Shown piece after piece: positions 1 to 7,920 of a DNA stretch of 64,000 bases. The stretch spans positions 1-64,000 of the forward strand of contig JACMMP010000010.1 of assembly GCA_014378995.1 (NCBI GenBank), in the 5' to 3' direction. The notes under the pieces are model-generated. The model saw nothing but the letters and a program-made list of their open reading frames with translations, was not told where the DNA came from and ran no database searches. Origin of the DNA: Hyphomonadaceae bacterium (GTDB lineage Bacteria > Pseudomonadota > Alphaproteobacteria > Caulobacterales > Aquidulcibacteraceae). Both the position numbers and the translations under genes were made by a program. How positions within the stretch are numbered: position 1 is the stretch's first letter; every line of letters begins with the position of its first letter.

Positions 1-406
1 CCAGCCGCTCCTGTGTCAGGGGATCGCGCGCCGGCGCCTGTTCGCTCGCCTGCTCCCGCGAAAACACCAGCGGCAGCACCCCGCCTTGGGTGAACTGGCC
101 CTCGATCCGCCCATTGCTCAGCCGGCCGCGAAAGCTCGCATTGATCACCGGGAGCGAGAGCGTGAGCTGATCGCCCTCGATGCGCGTCTCTCCGACCGGG
201 ATCGCGCTGTTGCCTTGATCGATACTGTAGAGCGTCGAGCGCGGGCCGTCGGTCACAACTAGCCGCAGTCGCAAGCGCTGCGAGCCCAGGTCCAGCGCGC
301 CGAACCACTCGCCCATGAAATCGGCAGCTGACTGGGCGTGCGCACCGGAAGCCATAAACCCTGCCGCAGCGGCGCCCATGAGCAATGGCCGACGAGTGAT
401 GATCAT
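1..406 (-). CDS. Secreted protein, N-terminal part (probable hydrolase accessory domain)
   Basis: The gene runs off the left edge, so only about the first 135 residues are visible. ATG at 406 follows GAAAGGA. The N-terminus starts MIITRRPLLMGAAAAGF, a Tat-like or Sec signal ending near AHAQS. The mature part contains stretches such as EWFGALDLGSQRLRLRLVV, YSIDQGNSAIPV and GRIEGQFTQGG. This beta-rich pattern is typical of the domain in front of many secreted alpha/beta hydrolases and class C beta-lactamase-like serine hydrolases. The catalytic part lies outside the window, so the enzyme class is an inference. Confidence 0.55.
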   Translation of the reverse strand, partial: MIITRRPLLMGAAAAGFMASGAHAQSAADFMGEWFGALDLGSQRLRLRLVVTDGPRSTLYSIDQGNSAIPVGETRIEGDQLTLSLPVINASFRGRLSNGRIEGQFTQGGVLPLVFSREQASEQAPARDPLTQERL

Positions 407-544
407 GTGGACGTCCTTTCGCAATGGGTCAGGCTTTGGATGCCAGCGGCGCGCGGAACAGATGCGAGCGCCCCTCTGACCCGATAGTCGCATTGACGGG
501 ACTTTTCTTACGGGGTTTATGTGCGCGCGCGAATTGGGCGTGAC

Positions 545-558
545 GACACGCCGTCAAT
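545..558. promoter_or_regulatory. Candidate operator in the etfB leader, shared with the TetR locus
   Basis: The 14-mer GACACGCCGTCAAT lies 18 bases before the etfB ATG. The identical 14-mer occurs at 18132-18145, in the exact middle of the divergent TetR/thioesterase intergenic region. The core GAC-N6-GTC is weakly palindromic. A role as a TetR-family operator linking the two loci is an inference. Confidence 0.3.
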
Positions 559-575
559 CCTCAAGGATTTCAACG

Positions 576-1340
576 ATGAAAGTCCTCGTCCCGGTCAAGC
601 GGGTGCTCGATTACAATCTCAAGGTCCGGGTCAAGCCGGATGGATCGGGCGTCGATCTCTCCAACCTCAAAATGTCGATCAACCCGTTCTGCGAAATCGC
701 GGTCGAAGAAGCCGTGCGCATGAAGGAAGGCGGCGGCGGCCACGCCAAGGATGCGGCGACCGAGGTGATCGCAGTCTCGATCGGGCCCGAGCAAGCGCAG
801 GAAACCATCCGCAACGCCCTCGCCATCGGCGCCGATCGCGGCATCCTGGTGAAAGCTGACGGCGAAGTCGAACCGCTGGCGGTTGCGAAAATTTTGAAGG
901 CGGTGGTCGAGGCCGAGAAGCCCGATCTCGTGATCCTCGGCAAGCAAGCCATCGACGATGACTCAAACCAAGTCGGCCAGATGCTCGCGGCGCTGCTGGA
1001 CTGGCCGCAAGCGACATTCGCCTCGAAGATCGTGCTGCAAAACGGCAAGGCCACGGTGACGCGCGAGGTCGATGGCGGCCTACAGACGCTCGATGTCGAT
1101 CTGCCCGCAATTGTCACCACCGATTTGCGTTTGAACGAGCCGCGCTACGCTTCGCTGCCGAACATCATGAAGGCAAAGAAAAAGCCGATTGACGTGAAAA
1201 CGCCGGCCGATTTCGGCGTCGACACGGCGCCGCGCATCAAGGTGCTGAAAACGGCCGAACCCGGTAAGCGCCAAGCCGGCATCAAAGTGAAAAGCGCCGC
1301 AGAACTGGTCGGCAAGCTCAAAGAAGCGGGGATTATCTGA
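576..1340 (+). CDS. etfB: Electron transfer flavoprotein subunit beta
   Basis: 254 residues, the usual EtfB length. EtfB pairs with EtfA to carry electrons from acyl-CoA and related dehydrogenases to ETF-ubiquinone oxidoreductase. The start [14 protein letters not shown] and the AMP-binding-region segment [18 protein letters not shown] are diagnostic. An in-frame ATG at 519 would add 19 residues unlike the family. ATG 576 is preceded by AAGGA at 563-567 and restores the canonical N-terminus, so it is chosen. The stop overlaps the etfA ATG by one base (TGATG), consistent with coupled 1:1 synthesis. Only the stretch between the signal-peptide gene and etfB is available for its promoter. Confidence 0.96.
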   Translation: MKVLVPVKRVLDYNLKVRVKPDGSGVDLSNLKMSINPFCEIAVEEAVRMKEGGGGHAKDAATEVIAVSIGPEQAQETIRNALAIGADRGILVKADGEVEPLAVAKILKAVVEAEKPDLVILGKQAIDDDSNQVGQMLAALLDWPQATFASKIVLQNGKATVTREVDGGLQTLDVDLPAIVTTDLRLNEPRYASLPNIMKAKKKPIDVKTPADFGVDTAPRIKVLKTAEPGKRQAGIKVKSAAELVGKLKEAGII

Positions 1341-2284
1341 TGGCCGTTCTCGTTATCGCCGAGCACGACAACACGACCGTAAAGGACAGCACCAACAAGG
1401 TGGTCACCGCCGCCAAGGCGATGGGCGCCGATGTGGATGTGCTGGTCGCTGGCTCGAACGCGGGCGCCGCCGCGCAAGCCGCAGCAGGCATCGAGGGCGT
1501 GCGTAAAGTGCTGCATGCCGATGGCGCAACGCTCGCCAAGCAGATGGCGGAGCCGATGGAAGCGCTGGTCGTCCCGCTGATGGCCCATTACGACGCCGTG
1601 CTCTTCCCTGCCACCACGACGGGCAAGAACGCCGCGCCCCGCGTCGCCGCCAAGCTCGACGTAATGCAGCTCTCCGGTGTCATTGGCGTGGAAAGCGCCG
1701 ACACGTTCGTGCGCCCCATCTATGCCGGCAACGCCATCATCACCGTGCAAGACACGCAGCCGAAAAAAGTTCTCACCGTGCAGCCGACGGCGTTCAAAGC
1801 CGCCGCTGGCGGCGGCAGCGCTTCGGTCGAGACGATCGCCGCGCCGAGCGGCCCGTTCAAGTCGGCGTTCGTCAGCGAGGAAATGGCGAAGTCCGACCGT
1901 CCCGAACTCACCGCCGCCAAGCGTGTCGTTTCCGGCGGCCGCGCGCTCGGCTCCAGCGAAGAATTCCACCGCGTGCTCGACCCATTGGCCGACAAGCTCG
2001 GCGCCGCTGTCGGCGCCTCGCGCGCCGCGGTCGACGCGGGCTATGCGCCGAACGACTACCAGGTCGGCCAGACCGGCAAGGTCGTCGCGCCCGAGCTCTA
2101 CGTCGCCGTCGGCATTTCCGGCGCGATCCAGCATTTGGCCGGGATGAAGGACAGCAAAGTCATCGTCGCCATCAACAAGGACGAAGACGCCCCGATCTTC
2201 CAGGTGGCGGATTACGGCTTGGTCGGCGATTACAAGACCATCGTCCCGGAGTTGATGGATGAGCTGACGAAGGCGGGTGTCTAA
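1340..2284 (+). CDS. etfA: Electron transfer flavoprotein subunit alpha
   Basis: 314 residues, normal for EtfA. The N-terminal half ([11 protein letters not shown]) forms the pseudo-symmetric domain facing EtfB. The C-terminal FAD-binding domain is recognisable from [37 protein letters not shown] and [18 protein letters not shown], all hallmark stretches. It binds the electron-carrying FAD of the heterodimer. It is translated from an ATG overlapping the etfB stop. The downstream hbd gene lies 157 bases away, behind two short hairpins, so it may have its own promoter or be expressed by read-through. Confidence 0.97.
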   Translation: MAVLVIAEHDNTTVKDSTNKVVTAAKAMGADVDVLVAGSNAGAAAQAAAGIEGVRKVLHADGATLAKQMAEPMEALVVPLMAHYDAVLFPATTTGKNAAPRVAAKLDVMQLSGVIGVESADTFVRPIYAGNAIITVQDTQPKKVLTVQPTAFKAAAGGGSASVETIAAPSGPFKSAFVSEEMAKSDRPELTAAKRVVSGGRALGSSEEFHRVLDPLADKLGAAVGASRAAVDAGYAPNDYQVGQTGKVVAPELYVAVGISGAIQHLAGMKDSKVIVAINKDEDAPIFQVADYGLVGDYKTIVPELMDELTKAGV

Positions 2285-2289
2285 GGACC

Positions 2290-2346
2290 GCGGGTCTTCA
2301 GACCCGCAGACCTGAGCCGCTAGGGACAAGTGCGGGTTTGACCCGC
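2290..2346. terminator. Two consecutive short hairpins after etfA
   Basis: GCGGGTC-TTCA-GACCCGC (2290-2307) and GCGGGT-TTG-ACCCGC (2332-2346) are two stem-loops built from the same arm sequence, directly downstream of the etfA stop. Neither is followed by a T-run, so they could be 3'-end stabilisers, a weak attenuator before hbd, or a small repeat element. Confidence 0.45.
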
Positions 2347-2441
2347 CGCCCTTTGTACGCTTGCGCTCGAAACGCTTGCGCCCAGCGCCACCCTATGCTG
2401 CACTGCAACAAGATTTGCATTTCAGGGGCGCCTGAGCGCCT

Positions 2442-3332
2442 ATGGCCGGTACAATGAGTAACATTCGCACGGTCGGCGTCGTTGGCGCCGGACAGATGGG
2501 CAACGGGATCGCGCATGTCTGCGCGCTCGCCGGCTACGACGTCCTCATCCAGGACGCCGACACAGCCCGCATCGACGCCGCCCTCGGCGCCATCACCAAA
2601 AACCTCGGCCGCCAAGTGCATCGCGAAGTGATCACGCAGGCTGACGCGGACACGGCGCTGAAGCGCATCAAGCCGGCGGCCTCGCTCAACGATTTCGGCG
2701 CCGTCGATCTCGTCATCGAATCCATCGTCGAGCAGGACGAGGCGAAAAAGAAAGTCTTCGCCGATCTGCGCAGCGTGCTGAGGCCGGAAGCAATCCTCGC
2801 CTCCAACACGTCCTCGATCTCCATCACGCGCCTCGCTGCGACCACCGATCGCCCGGACAAGTTCATCGGCGTTCACTTCATGAACCCGGCGCCGGTGATG
2901 GAGCTGGTGGAAATCATTCGCGGCCTCGCCACCAGCCAGGACACCTACGACACCTCCGTCGCCTTCGTGAACACGCTCGGCAAGAAGATCGCCAACGCCG
3001 AAGACTTCCCCGCCTTCATCGTCAACCGCGTGCTGGTGCCGATGATCAACGAGGCCGTTTACACGCTGTATGAAGGCGTCGGCTCGGTCGAGGCGATCGA
3101 CAAATCGATGAAGCTCGGCGCGCACCATCCGATGGGCCCGCTCGAGCTTGCAGATTTCATCGGCCTCGACACCTGCTTGTCCATCATGCAGGTGCTCTAT
3201 GAAGGGCTCTCGGATTCCAAATATCGCCCCTGCCCGCTGCTGGTAAAATACGTAGAAGCAGGCTGGCTCGGCCGCAAAACCCAGCGCGGCTTCTACGATT
3301 ACAGAACCGATCCCCCGACCCCGACGAGATAA
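2442..3332 (+). CDS. hbdA: 3-hydroxybutyryl-CoA dehydrogenase
   Basis: 296 residues with the standard two-domain layout. The NAD-binding Rossmann fold is at the N-terminus (VGVVGAGQMGNGIAHVCALA, residues about 7-27). The all-helical dimerisation domain follows. The catalytic His lies in FIGVHFMNPAPVMELVE and the domain junction contains FIVNRVLVPMINEA. The typical C-terminus LVKYVEAGWLGRKTQRGFYDY is present. It oxidises short-chain (S)-3-hydroxyacyl-CoA to 3-ketoacyl-CoA. Location behind etfBA fits fatty-acid or polyhydroxybutyrate metabolism. ATG 2442 and ATG 2454 are both possible starts; neither has a strong Shine-Dalgarno sequence. A 5-bp inverted repeat (GGCGC-CTGA-GCGCC) sits just before the start. 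Confidence 0.93.
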   Translation: MAGTMSNIRTVGVVGAGQMGNGIAHVCALAGYDVLIQDADTARIDAALGAITKNLGRQVHREVITQADADTALKRIKPAASLNDFGAVDLVIESIVEQDEAKKKVFADLRSVLRPEAILASNTSSISITRLAATTDRPDKFIGVHFMNPAPVMELVEIIRGLATSQDTYDTSVAFVNTLGKKIANAEDFPAFIVNRVLVPMINEAVYTLYEGVGSVEAIDKSMKLGAHHPMGPLELADFIGLDTCLSIMQVLYEGLSDSKYRPCPLLVKYVEAGWLGRKTQRGFYDYRTDPPTPTR

Positions 3333-3380
3333 GCCGCCCACGCGCTCACAGCCGTCGGTGTTTTCACATTAGACGTGCGC

Positions 3381-3408
3381 GGAGCGCGGGCGTTCTGCCC
3401 CGCGCTCC
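3381..3408. terminator. Strong GC hairpin between convergent genes
   Basis: A perfect 10-bp stem (GGAGCGCGGG / CCCGCGCTCC) with an 8-base loop lies between hbd and the small minus-strand gene. The position suits a bidirectional terminator. There is no long T-run on either side. Confidence 0.5.
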
Positions 3409-3422
3409 CGCTGTCATGCGCG

Positions 3423-3533
3423 TCACGCAGCCATGCTGGCCATCAGCACGACGCCGTGCGCCATGTACGCCGCAACGGCGATGGCGAAGGCGCCGCCAAT
3501 GGCGAGTTCGAGCAGTGTGATTGCTGTGCGCAT
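3423..3533 (-). CDS. Small membrane protein, 36 residues
   Basis: A short frame from ATG 3533 to TGA. GGGGA lies 5-6 bases upstream of the ATG as a plausible ribosome binding site. The product starts MRTAITLLELAIGGAFAIAV and is almost entirely hydrophobic or small residues, consistent with one transmembrane helix and a short Met-rich tail. No family is recognised. It lies behind the hairpin that closes hbd. Coding status is inferred from the binding site and the clean transmembrane pattern only. Confidence 0.42.
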   Translation of the reverse strand: MRTAITLLELAIGGAFAIAVAAYMAHGVVLMASMAA

Positions 3534-3674
3534 TGAGTATCCCCAGTGGCGCGGACGGGGAGGTGTCCGCAACGCCGAGATAGTGGCGCCCCGCCGCCGT
3601 AAAATGGCGCCGGCATTAAATCGAGTTGAGTTCAGTCCGATCCGTCGCCGCGCTTGTATCCTTGCAACAGCCCG

Positions 3675-4268
3675 TTAGCGCTCAAACACCAGCGCCAAAT
3701 TGTTCGCCGGCATTTCAATGACCTCGCGCAAGCGCAGACCTTGCACATTCGCCGCCGCTTCCACCTCCGCCACGTCGCGCACGCCGAACGCCGGATCGCG
3801 CGCCTTCAGCCATTGCTCGAACTGTTCGTTCGACGGCGAGGTGTGCGCGCCGCCGCGTTTATAGGCGCCATATGTCACAAGCAGGCCGCCTACGCGCAGC
3901 AGCCGCCCCGCGCCCGCCATCAGGCCAAGCGTCGCTTCCCAGGGCGAGATGTGAATCATGTTGATAGCGATGACGGCGTCGAAGGGTCCTGCGACGTCCC
4001 AACCCGCCGCCCGCGCATCAATCTCGGCCGGCGCCAGCACATTGCCCAGATCGGCGCACCAGGCCGCAACGCTCGCCCGCGCCGCTTCGTCCGGGTCGCT
4101 CGGCTGCCATATCCAACCCGGCATCGCACCAGCAAAGAACGCCGCGTGCTCGCCCGTCCCGGACGCGATCTCCAGCACTCGCGCCCTCTCCCCCAGTAAA
4201 AGCTGCAACACGGCGAGGATCGGCTCGCGGTTGCGGGCTGTAGAGGGCGATTGCTGACGGGCGTCCAT
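3675..4268 (-). CDS. DUF938 family protein (METTL26-like, SAM methyltransferase fold)
   Basis: 197 residues from ATG 4268; a TTG at 4280 is a less likely alternative. VLEIASGTGEHAAFFAGAMP is the glycine-rich SAM-binding motif I. The family signatures WQPSDPDE, DAVIAINMIHISPWEAT and LYGAYK/YGAYKRGGAHTSPSNEQFE-type segments are all visible. The family (UPF0585, human METTL26) has a methyltransferase fold but no firmly assigned substrate. It stands alone on the minus strand. The last residues NNLALVFER are the usual DUF938 end, so the gene is complete. Confidence 0.85.
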   Translation of the reverse strand: MDARQQSPSTARNREPILAVLQLLLGERARVLEIASGTGEHAAFFAGAMPGWIWQPSDPDEAARASVAAWCADLGNVLAPAEIDARAAGWDVAGPFDAVIAINMIHISPWEATLGLMAGAGRLLRVGGLLVTYGAYKRGGAHTSPSNEQFEQWLKARDPAFGVRDVAEVEAAANVQGLRLREVIEMPANNLALVFER

Positions 4269-4366
4269 CGCGCCGTTCAAACACGGCCACAGCTCAGAGG
4301 AAAGCGCAGCGCCTGCGGGTTGCGCGGTGATGACGCCGGGCCTGCAGCAGTTAAAGTCGCCGCCAA

Positions 4367-4927
4367 ATGCGCGCCCCCATCCCGCAACGCATCGCGACGC
4401 TCAGCTGGCGCAACCCGGCGTTCTTGTGGACGCCGCTTTCGCTCGCGCTGGCGATCGCCTGGCCGGCCGCGCTGTTTTGGCAGCAGCCCAACCTGGCGCG
4501 CCTAACGCTCGTCTCCGGCATGCTCGTTTTCGCGCTGGCTTTAAGCTCGCTTGGCGCAATTTGGGCGCTGGGACGCGCGCCGAAGAGCCGCCGGGCGGTG
4601 TTGCTTCATGTGCTTTGCGCCGGCGCCCTGGTGGCGCTGCTGGCGCCATTTGCGCTGACCGGGCTTCTCGGCGCCCTAGGCGCGTATCGAGACGCTGATG
4701 CGGGAGCTGCTTTGAGCCTTGCCGATTCGCTCGCCATCGCGCCGCTTGCGCTGATCGTCGGCCTCCCCGTTGCGCTGATTTCCGGCATCATCTTCGCCTG
4801 GCTCGCGCTCTCACGCCGTGCGCCGGAAAACCTCGATCGGCGTCGCTGCGTTCCATTCCGGCGCCGACCCAAAGGGGCCGTTTTTACCGCCCGCCGCCGT
4901 TGCGTCTCAGCCGACCGGCGCCCATAA
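4367..4927 (+). CDS. Uncharacterised membrane protein
   Basis: Up to 186 residues. Four hydrophobic segments can be drawn, at roughly residues 22-40, 45-65, 75-100 and 118-145. The last approximately 30 residues are Arg-rich and low in structure (RRRCVPFRRRPKGAVF). They look like read-through into what would normally be intergenic sequence, so a C-terminal frameshift or recent stop-codon loss is possible. It is followed 43 bases later by the TauE/SafE gene on the same strand. I do not recognise a family. Confidence 0.55.
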   Translation: MRAPIPQRIATLSWRNPAFLWTPLSLALAIAWPAALFWQQPNLARLTLVSGMLVFALALSSLGAIWALGRAPKSRRAVLLHVLCAGALVALLAPFALTGLLGALGAYRDADAGAALSLADSLAIAPLALIVGLPVALISGIIFAWLALSRRAPENLDRRRCVPFRRRPKGAVFTARRRCVSADRRP

Positions 4928-4970
4928 GGGGCGCGGGCGCGGGACGCCTCTCAGGCTCAGAGCTGGACAA

Positions 4971-5885
4971 TTGATCTACCTGCCGATCGCCGAAATGCCG
5001 GTGAACGTGCTGCTTATCCTTTTGGTGAGCGGCGCGGTGGGTTTTGTCTCGGGTCTCGTCGGCGTCGGCGGCGGATTCATAATGACGCCCGCGCTCATCT
5101 TCATGGGCGTGCCGGCGCCTGTCGCCGTTGCGACTGGCGCAAGCCAGATCGCCGCCACCTCGTTTTCCGGCATCATGACGCAGACGCGGCGCAAGTCGGT
5201 CGATTGGCGCATGGGCATGCTGCTCTCGGCCGGCGGCATTGGCGGCAGCATTTCTGGCGTGTGGCTGTTCGAGCGCCTGCTGCGGCTGGGTCAGCTCGAT
5301 CTCATCGTCTCACTGCTCTATTTGCTGCTGCTCGCCAGCGTCGGCGCCCTGATGCTCCGCGAGAGCTATCACCATTGGCGTGGACGCGAGACGCAAGGCG
5401 TTTCCATCCTGCGCCGGCCGATCAAAACGTTGGCGCACACTTTGCCCTTCCGTTTGCGGTTTCCGCGCTCGGGCCTCCATATCAGCGTGATCCCGCCGCT
5501 GGGGCTCGGCTTCGCCATTGGCGCGCTGGCAGCGATCATGGGCATAGGCGGGGGCTTCATCCTCATCCCGGCAATGATTTATCTGCTGCGCATGCCGACG
5601 AACGTCGTCATCGGCACGTCTTTGTTCCAGGTGCTGATCATCACCTCGCTCATCGTCATTCTGCAATCGGCGGCGACGCAAACGGTGGACCTAGTGCTCG
5701 CCGGATTGTTGATGCTGGGCGGGGTCATTGGCGCGCAGATGGGCGCCCGGCTTGGGGCGGGGCTCAAGGGCGAAACCATCCGCGGCGTGCTGGGCGCGCT
5801 GCTGCTGGCGGCGAGCGCGAAATTTCTATGGGATCTCTTTGTCCCGCCAACCGAACGTTATGTGCTTGGCGGAGGCCTCTGGTGA
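4971..5885 (+). CDS. TauE/SafE family sulfite/organosulfur anion exporter-like permease
   Basis: 304 residues from a TTG at 4971. The product shows two homologous halves: GFVSGLVGVGGGFIMTPALI near the N-terminus and GALAAIMGIGGGFILIPAMI in the second half. These paired GxGGG loops define the TauE/SafE permeases (about 8 helices). The TTG start is preferred because close relatives begin with IYLPIAEM, encoded here just before the first ATG at 4995. An upstream ATG at 4818 would add an unrelated Arg/Pro-rich stretch. The stop overlaps the next gene in a GTGA. The neighbouring Alph_Pro_TM protein is its habitual partner in alphaproteobacteria, which suggests a joint envelope transport role. Confidence 0.85.
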   Translation: MIYLPIAEMPVNVLLILLVSGAVGFVSGLVGVGGGFIMTPALIFMGVPAPVAVATGASQIAATSFSGIMTQTRRKSVDWRMGMLLSAGGIGGSISGVWLFERLLRLGQLDLIVSLLYLLLLASVGALMLRESYHHWRGRETQGVSILRRPIKTLAHTLPFRLRFPRSGLHISVIPPLGLGFAIGALAAIMGIGGGFILIPAMIYLLRMPTNVVIGTSLFQVLIITSLIVILQSAATQTVDLVLAGLLMLGGVIGAQMGARLGAGLKGETIRGVLGALLLAASAKFLWDLFVPPTERYVLGGGLW

Positions 5886-6664
5886 GGCGCCTCCTTGCTG
5901 CGCTCGCGTTCCTGTTGCTGTGCGCGCCTGCGGCCGCGCAAGCGCCTGCCGATGTCGCCTCCGATCTGCCGGCCGGCGTTGCGGAAGATTCGATCACGGT
6001 GAGCTCCGACTATCGCGGCTCTTATGTCACCGTGTTCGGCGTCAATCCGGATCGGCGCGGGCGCGGCGACATCGTCGTCGTTGTCCGCGGCCCCAATGAA
6101 GGGGCGGTTGTGATGCGCAAGCGGCGCGTGCTGGGGCTGTGGGTGAACGGCGATCCCGTCCGCTTCAGCGAAGCGCCGTCGTTTTTCGCCGTGCTCAGCA
6201 ACCGGCCGCTACGCTCGATCGCCAGCGCGGAATCGATCTGGCGCTATCAGCTCGACCCCGCCGCGTCCGCGCAGCTGGAAAGCTCGACGGGCGACAGCGA
6301 TCCTTCCGACTATCGCGCCGCGCTCGTGCGTTTGCGGCGCGCGCAGGGCCTCTATCAAGTCTATGCGGGCGGCGCCACGCCTGACCAACGCGGCGGGCTC
6401 ACCATGTATCAAGGCGGCCTTTTTCGCGCCGTGGTGCGCTTGCCCGCCAACGCGCCGATCGCCCAATACCAAGCCGACACCTACCTCTTCCGCGACGGGC
6501 GCCTCATCTCCGCCCAGCGCATTCCAATTAGCATCAGCCGCGTCGGCATCGAGCGGCGCATCCACGATCTCGCCACCAAGTTCCCGCTCTTCTACGGCAT
6601 GCTGACGGTGATGCTTGCGCTTGCAGCGGGGTGGGTTGCGGCGTTTCTATTCCGGCGCACGTGA
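5882..6664 (+). CDS. TIGR02186 / Alph_Pro_TM family membrane-anchored protein
   Basis: 260 residues from GTG 5882, overlapping the TauE/SafE stop by 4 bases (GTGA). A signal peptide (RRLLAALAFLLLCAPAAAQA) is followed by a beta-rich exoplasmic region. There is one C-terminal helix near residues 236-256 (GMLTVMLALAAGWVAAFLF) and a short cytoplasmic tail. SITVSSDYRGSYVTVFGV and IVVVVRGPNE match the family start. The function is unknown; the constant pairing with TauE/SafE genes suggests a periplasmic partner of the permease. Confidence 0.8.
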   Translation: MRRLLAALAFLLLCAPAAAQAPADVASDLPAGVAEDSITVSSDYRGSYVTVFGVNPDRRGRGDIVVVVRGPNEGAVVMRKRRVLGLWVNGDPVRFSEAPSFFAVLSNRPLRSIASAESIWRYQLDPAASAQLESSTGDSDPSDYRAALVRLRRAQGLYQVYAGGATPDQRGGLTMYQGGLFRAVVRLPANAPIAQYQADTYLFRDGRLISAQRIPISISRVGIERRIHDLATKFPLFYGMLTVMLALAAGWVAAFLFRRT

Positions 6665-7137
6665 TCGAACCGCCGCCCTTCTTGCCCCGCGCCGCACTGC
6701 GCCTGGGCTTTCTCGGTCTCGCCCCGCTCGCCATCGCCGCACTGGTGTCGCTGTCGCAGCACCAGGATACGGCGCTGCTGGGCGCGCTGGCGTTCTCGAT
6801 CTATGCGGCGGTGCTGCTCTCGTTCCTTGGCGGCGTGCGGTGCGGTTTCGAGCTGATGCGTGCGCCGCAAGCGCCGAACGGCCTGCGGCTCATCTTCAGC
6901 GCGATCCCCGCGCTCGTTGGTTGGGCGCTTGCTCTGTTCATCGTGCTGACGCCGGCGGCGACCGGCGCGGCATCCGTGTTTGCCGGCTTGTTTGCCGCGC
7001 AATATGCCTGGGATCACCGCAGCGCGAACGACGCCGGCGCGCCCGAATGGTATCCGCTGCTCCGGCGCGTGCTCACCGGCGGCGCAATGATCGTGTGCTT
7101 ATTGATTCCGCTCGCGTCAGCGCTGCAGCGCTTTTAG
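6661..7137 (+). CDS. DUF3429 family membrane protein
   Basis: 158 residues starting at GTG 6661, in a 4-base GTGA overlap with the previous stop. An upstream ATG at 6631 would add only ten residues translated inside the previous gene. Five hydrophobic helices fill the chain, with LSFLGGVRCGFEL and FAAQYAWDHRSA typical of DUF3429 (YggT-unrelated, function unknown). It is the third gene of a tightly coupled membrane operon (4971-7137). Its stop shares a 4-base TTAG with the convergent pdeM stop. Confidence 0.8.
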   Translation: MIEPPPFLPRAALRLGFLGLAPLAIAALVSLSQHQDTALLGALAFSIYAAVLLSFLGGVRCGFELMRAPQAPNGLRLIFSAIPALVGWALALFIVLTPAATGAASVFAGLFAAQYAWDHRSANDAGAPEWYPLLRRVLTGGAMIVCLLIPLASALQRF

Positions 7138-7850
7138 TCGCCGAGCAGACGCTCCATCGGCGCCGGCAGCACACGCTCCTTGCCGAGCACGAGCGCGACC
7201 AACCCGTCCGGGAATATCCGCGCATAGGCGTCGTCGCAGACATTCAGCCCGCCGGTGAACGCGCCGAACGCAGGCATAACTAAGCGCGTTCCGTCGGTGG
7301 CGAAGCAGCGCCGCCGCACGCTGCGCCCACGCCCGCCTACTTTTGCGCACGGATGCAAGTGCCCCGCGATCTCGCCCGCCGCCGCCGCTTCGGTCGGCTC
7401 ATGCCGAAACACGATCGAACCGATGTGCAGCACGTCGCGCACGGCGCCGCCCAACGTCTCCGCCGCGCGCCCGTCGTGATTGCCTTCAACCCAAATCCAA
7501 TCGCAGCGCGACATCAGCACGCGCAGCAAGCCGCGATCGCGCGCATCCATACGCTGCGGCCCGCCGCCGTCATGAAACGAATCTCCCAGCGACACGATGA
7601 TATCAGGCGAAAGCCGAAGCATCAGATCGGTCAACTTCATCAAAGCCGCGTGCGAGTCGTACGGCGGCAGCATCTGCCCTTTCAGCGCGAACGCGGACGC
7701 CTTCTCAAAGTGCACGTCGGACACGATCAGCGTTTTCGCTTCGCCTATCCACAGCGCGCCTTCGGGCAGCGCCGTCACCATCGTATCGCCCAGCCGCAGC
7801 TCGACATTCGCGCCCGCAATCGCCAGCGGCGGCATCGCCCAATTCGCCAT
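7134..7850 (-). CDS. pdeM: Ligase-associated DNA damage response endonuclease PdeM
   Basis: 238 residues from ATG 7850; an ATG at 7898 would add 16 residues. Calcineurin-type metallophosphoesterase motifs are in order: SDVHFEK (metal), LGDSFHDGG (metal) and EGNHD (metal/catalytic); the terminal His pair lies in EIAGHLHP. LKGQMLPPYDS is characteristic of PdeM. The family co-occurs with an ATP-dependent DNA ligase, an exonuclease and the Lhr-type helicase encoded upstream at 9941-12544. Here an alkylsulfatase gene lies between the two. No ligase is visible in the window. Confidence 0.88.
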   Translation of the reverse strand: MANWAMPPLAIAGANVELRLGDTMVTALPEGALWIGEAKTLIVSDVHFEKASAFALKGQMLPPYDSHAALMKLTDLMLRLSPDIIVSLGDSFHDGGGPQRMDARDRGLLRVLMSRCDWIWVEGNHDGRAAETLGGAVRDVLHIGSIVFRHEPTEAAAAGEIAGHLHPCAKVGGRGRSVRRRCFATDGTRLVMPAFGAFTGGLNVCDDAYARIFPDGLVALVLGKERVLPAPMERLLGD

Positions 7851-7920
7851 ACGGCGAGGGCGCTCCGGCTTGGCGGCGGGGCGATGCAACATCGGCATGG
7901 AAGCGATCAGACCGGATTCG

